This document shows, one piece after another, positions 62,901 to 64,000 of a stretch of 64,000 nucleotides of DNA. Each line of letters opens with the position of its first letter. Positions within the stretch are counted from its first letter, which is position 1. The DNA lies in contig JAJKFH010002364.1 of assembly GCA_023333565.1 (NCBI GenBank), forward strand, positions 1,302,001-1,366,000, read 5' to 3'. Position numbers and translations under genes: made by a program. A model generated the notes under the pieces. It did no database searches and was not told the DNA's origin. It saw only the letters and a list, made by a program, of their open reading frames with translations. Origin of the DNA: Puffinus mauretanicus (taxonomy: Eukaryota; Chordata; Aves; Procellariiformes; Procellariidae).

Positions 62901-63843
62901 AGCTTTTGAATGCAAAGGCACCAGCCCCACCTTGAGAAATCCCTGTGCCACAAGCTGTTGAAAGCTAGGAGGCTGTTCTGAAGACCTATCACTACATGGC
63001 AGCCTTGCTCTCATACGCTTTCCTAAGCACCCACTGTTGTGACAGGATATTAGACTAGATAAACCTTTGCCCTAACAGAGCACAAGCTGCTCTTTTGTCT
63101 TTTGATGCTGGTAAAAACTCTGAACATACCTTAATGCCTTGATTACACTTCAATGTGTTTCCCATAGGCTATCTCAGGCTACAGAAAACCCACCTTAGTC
63201 TTTTGAGATCGTGTCTGGTTTTTCCTTTCTTTGACACATTACAGAAGTCTGTATTCACGTGTGATTGGTGGTATAGCTGTCTGGATTTGTTCAGTTTACA
63301 GAATAACTGCTGATCATGTTACATGTTGTTAAAAAGTGTGTATGGAAGGACGGAGGAAGGCTTCTTGTTTACCTTGTGTCACCTATGTAACTTGGGAGGA
63401 GGAGTGCTGAGGAAAGGGACCACGCTCAGCTTTGGAGAAGTTTGTGAAGCATAGAGTAGAGCAAATGTGAATCCATAATCACCATTAAAAAAGCAGGTGA
63501 TCTTCCCTGGGTTACTTTTCTGCTGGATCAGCAAGCTCAGCACAACATCAAACAAGTACCAGCCCAAGGGAGATGAGAATACACAGTGAAGGTTGCAGGT
63601 GGGTTCAGAGAGAATGTACTACTACAGTTCAACCTAGAGTGGTTGCTCAGTACAAGGACAAGTCCCAAAGCCAAAGCCAAGCAATGCAGGAAATGAGGAG
63701 GCAATAGGAGTTTATATGTATTCATTTAACCCAGACAGCTACTAAAGTTCTGGACTGGAAACTAAGCCTGAAGAAAGGGATCCTGCATAGAGTTTACAGA
63801 AGGCAGGGAGGAAATTTACCTTGAAATCTTTTATTGCATCTGT
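50722..63843 (-). CDS. RNF212: RNF212 (partial gene body; exons encoding coiled coil to C-terminus)
   Basis: RNF212 is a RING-family SUMO E3 ligase related to Zip3. It loads on synaptonemal complexes in meiotic prophase and stabilises crossover-designated recombination intermediates. Here nine minus-strand exons (61505-61561, 58355-58413, 56088-56152, 55929-55998, 55070-55115, 53623-53686, 51718-51790 and the last exon from 50935) join in phase into about 215 codons without an internal stop. The product carries several hallmarks of the family: an EFQEKHRK block, a short coiled coil (VKLEESLKK), a MESMEIDPVPSPMRK block, TPPQDGRMG, and HPITISGILQRQ. These align in order with the mammalian protein (about 297 residues) as I remember it. 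The N-terminal RING exons are not in the window and should lie past base 64000. The upper bound given is a tentative 24-nt exon; the certain part ends at 61561. All introns are GT-AG except a possible GC donor at the 3' end. I see no sign of pseudogenisation. Confidence 0.9.
51718..51790 (-). CDS. RNF212: RNF212 exon (SVSYRSSQ block)
   Basis: This 73-nt exon encodes SVSYRSSQSSGIMSSQNSKA followed by GST, ending in phase 2. The acceptor is cgactcttacag and the donor is ACAAG|gtaatt. Mammalian RNF212 long isoforms continue DGRMG-SVSYRG...SQNS at the same point. The exon is very serine-rich, as expected for this tail. Confidence 0.88.
53623..53686 (-). CDS. RNF212: RNF212 exon (TPPQDGRM motif)
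   Basis: This 64-nt exon encodes PETPTGPTRLSLITPPQDGR followed by M and one base of glycine. The acceptor is actcatttag and the donor is TATGG|gtgagt. It matches the mammalian AGPARISMISPPQDGRMG segment. The phase agrees with the upstream exon (AAA|CCT) and the downstream exon (G|GT). Confidence 0.92.
54522..54544. repeat. Hairpin: 10-bp inverted repeat with 3-nt loop
   Basis: ATCCATAGGT, then tat, then ACCTATGGAT are perfect arms. Related half-units (ctatggatat, tccataggttata) follow up to 54583, so the whole patch at 54522-54583 is a nest of short inverted and direct repeats. Confidence 0.9.
55014..55057. repeat. AT/TACA microsatellite-like tract
   Basis: Alternating tatata and tacata units are followed by catacataca. 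The tract lies about 13 bp past the donor of the ESMEID exon. Confidence 0.85.
55070..55115 (-). CDS. RNF212: RNF212 exon (ESMEID-PSPMRK motif)
   Basis: This 46-nt exon encodes MESMEIDPVPSPMRK. The acceptor is tttgttgtaag and the donor is GGAAA|gtaagt. The segment is nearly identical in pattern to the mammalian ESMEVD...SPSPIRK block, one of the most diagnostic segments of RNF212. The in-frame ATG codons here are internal methionines, not the gene start. Confidence 0.9.
55929..55998 (-). CDS. RNF212: RNF212 exon (KQNGYSSC block)
   Basis: This 70-nt exon encodes PSRKQNGYSSCSLHPSHSST followed by SE, and ends in phase 2. The acceptor is ttactttag and the donor is GAAAT|gtaggt. It is rich in serine and histidine and corresponds to the variable linker that precedes the ESMEVD motif in mammals. 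One alternative frame contains a stop. The frame chosen is fixed by both neighbouring exons. Confidence 0.85.
56088..56152 (-). CDS. RNF212: RNF212 exon (MKPPEQTT block)
   Basis: This 65-nt exon encodes MKPPEQTTQLPFSNTSRNP and the next two residues. The acceptor is cccctttag and the donor is TTCCA|gtaag. The first base completes the cysteine codon opened by the preceding exon, and the last base begins an isoleucine codon. It aligns with the mammalian RSSQQTAFSTIKSS stretch. Conservation is loose, as is usual for this linker. Confidence 0.85.
56287..56394. repeat. 54-bp tandem duplication, two copies
   Basis: Bases 56287-56340 are repeated at 56341-56394, starting gccgtgaagaaaaataacaa. They differ only at the final base (t versus c). 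The near-perfect identity indicates a recent event, or an assembly artefact. It lies in an RNF212 intron, about 135 bp before the MKPPEQTT exon in genomic terms. Confidence 0.97.
57490..57960 (+). mobile_element. Ancient CR1-like relic in an RNF212 intron
   Basis: The stretch 'gatgtccccttcagtttagt...cctgtttaatatactccctgatgac...cagtttgtgaaatatgaagaca' follows, piece by piece, the CR1 reverse transcriptase region. In intact copies that region encodes VPQGS...LFNI..DD...KFADD. Downstream similarity fades. It is opposite in orientation to the host gene. Confidence 0.5.
58355..58413 (-). CDS. RNF212: RNF212 exon, coiled coil
   Basis: This 59-nt exon starts in phase 0 and ends in phase 2. It encodes TVKLEESLKKVTQQMHQIQ and the first two bases (TG) of a cysteine codon. 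The acceptor is ttatctcacag and the donor is AATG|gtaaga. It corresponds to mammalian RLEESLRKSVLQIEQLQ. It joins in frame to the exon at 56152 to give QIQ-C-MKPPEQ, matching mammalian QLQSMRSSQQ. It does not join in frame to the exon-like segment at 57026-57075. Confidence 0.87.
61505..61561 (-). CDS. RNF212: RNF212 exon, start of coiled coil (EFQEKHRK block)
   Basis: This 57-nt, phase 0-0 exon encodes 19 residues beginning ISEFQEKHRKHLLAYHRQK. The acceptor is tttatttgtag and the donor is AAAAG|gtaact. The mammalian protein has nearly the same EFQEKHRKRLLAFY segment just after the RING-proximal helix. This is the most upstream exon that I regard as certain. Confidence 0.9.
62440..63085 (+). 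mobile_element. Ancient sauropsid CR1/L3 3' relic in an RNF212 intron
   Basis: Several landmarks of the old reptile/bird CR1-L3 3' end appear in the right order. These are 'caagagtatcaaataaaactagcaggtagcagg', 'aacctgaaaaagg', 'cacacagagtataacctgtgga', 'agcacccactgttgtgacaggatattagactagataaacctttgcc'. The last resembles the usual 'gacaggatactgggctagatggaccttt'. It is diverged and inverted relative to RNF212. Confidence 0.65.
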
Positions 63844-63963
63844 CTGAAAAAAAGCAAACCTGTTTGGGGTTTTTGGCTTTTTAGGAATTAGATTGTTCTT
63901 ATTTTTAATAAAGCCTAGCCTTTGAGATCAGGGATCTTTGTTAACTTGCTCACTTTAATTTTT

Positions 63964-63980
63964 AAAAAGAGAGAGAGAGC
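63964..63980. repeat. (GA)n short microsatellite
   Basis: A run of GA dinucleotides, preceded by AAA and followed by gcgcgc, near the right edge of the window. Confidence 0.85.
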
Positions 63981-64000
63981 GCGCATTCAGCTCAGGGCTT

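Noticed and set aside
63140..63195. Minus-strand segment with acceptor gggttttctgtag and donor AAG|gtatgt
   Set aside because: All three frames contain a stop, so it cannot be an internal coding exon. It is probably a chance pair of splice-like sites.

Overview
The window reads as vertebrate, most likely avian, nuclear DNA. It is AT-rich, has no prokaryotic gene organisation, and carries several CR1 LINE copies. One of these has the bird-type 3' end, in which a conserved 'ggatgatctt...ccttccaacc' block runs into short TTCTATGA repeats. There are also ancient CR1/L3 and MIR-like relics. The long terminal repeat at 35.8-36.4 kb resembles a family common in bird genomes (recognised from memory).

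Right third (about 50.6-64 kb): the one protein-coding gene I can establish lies on the minus strand. Nine exons between 61561 and 50722 join in consistent phase, with splice sites, into about 215 residues. These match the coiled-coil and serine-rich C-terminal two thirds of RNF212, the RING-type SUMO E3 ligase that stabilises meiotic crossover intermediates. No single exon is longer than about 215 bp, so an ORF scan does not show the gene. The RING domain and start codon should lie beyond base 64000. The large introns hold two ancient CR1-like relics, a 54-bp tandem duplication, a hairpin, and an unassigned exon-like pair at 61948-62163.

Left three quarters (1 to about 50.6 kb): I find no convincing protein-coding exon. 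The region holds a long 5'-truncated CR1 with broken reverse transcriptase frames (about 890-2666) and two sibling CR1 copies (20.7-21.3 kb and 26.08-26.27 kb), the second ending in an expanded (ATTCT)n array. It also holds a 543-bp solo LTR with a 5-bp target-site duplication (35812-36354), a short CR1 3' end (49.05-49.18 kb), older CR1 relics (19.5 and 45.2-45.5 kb) and two MIR-like SINE relics. The rest is unannotated intergenic sequence in which I see only simple repeats. In mammals RNF212 lies between FGFRL1 and SPON2, but neither neighbour can be recognised here.

I did not find a previously undescribed system. The items most worth a second look are the RNF212 gene model and its 3' end, the unassigned exon pair, and the structurally complete solo LTR.
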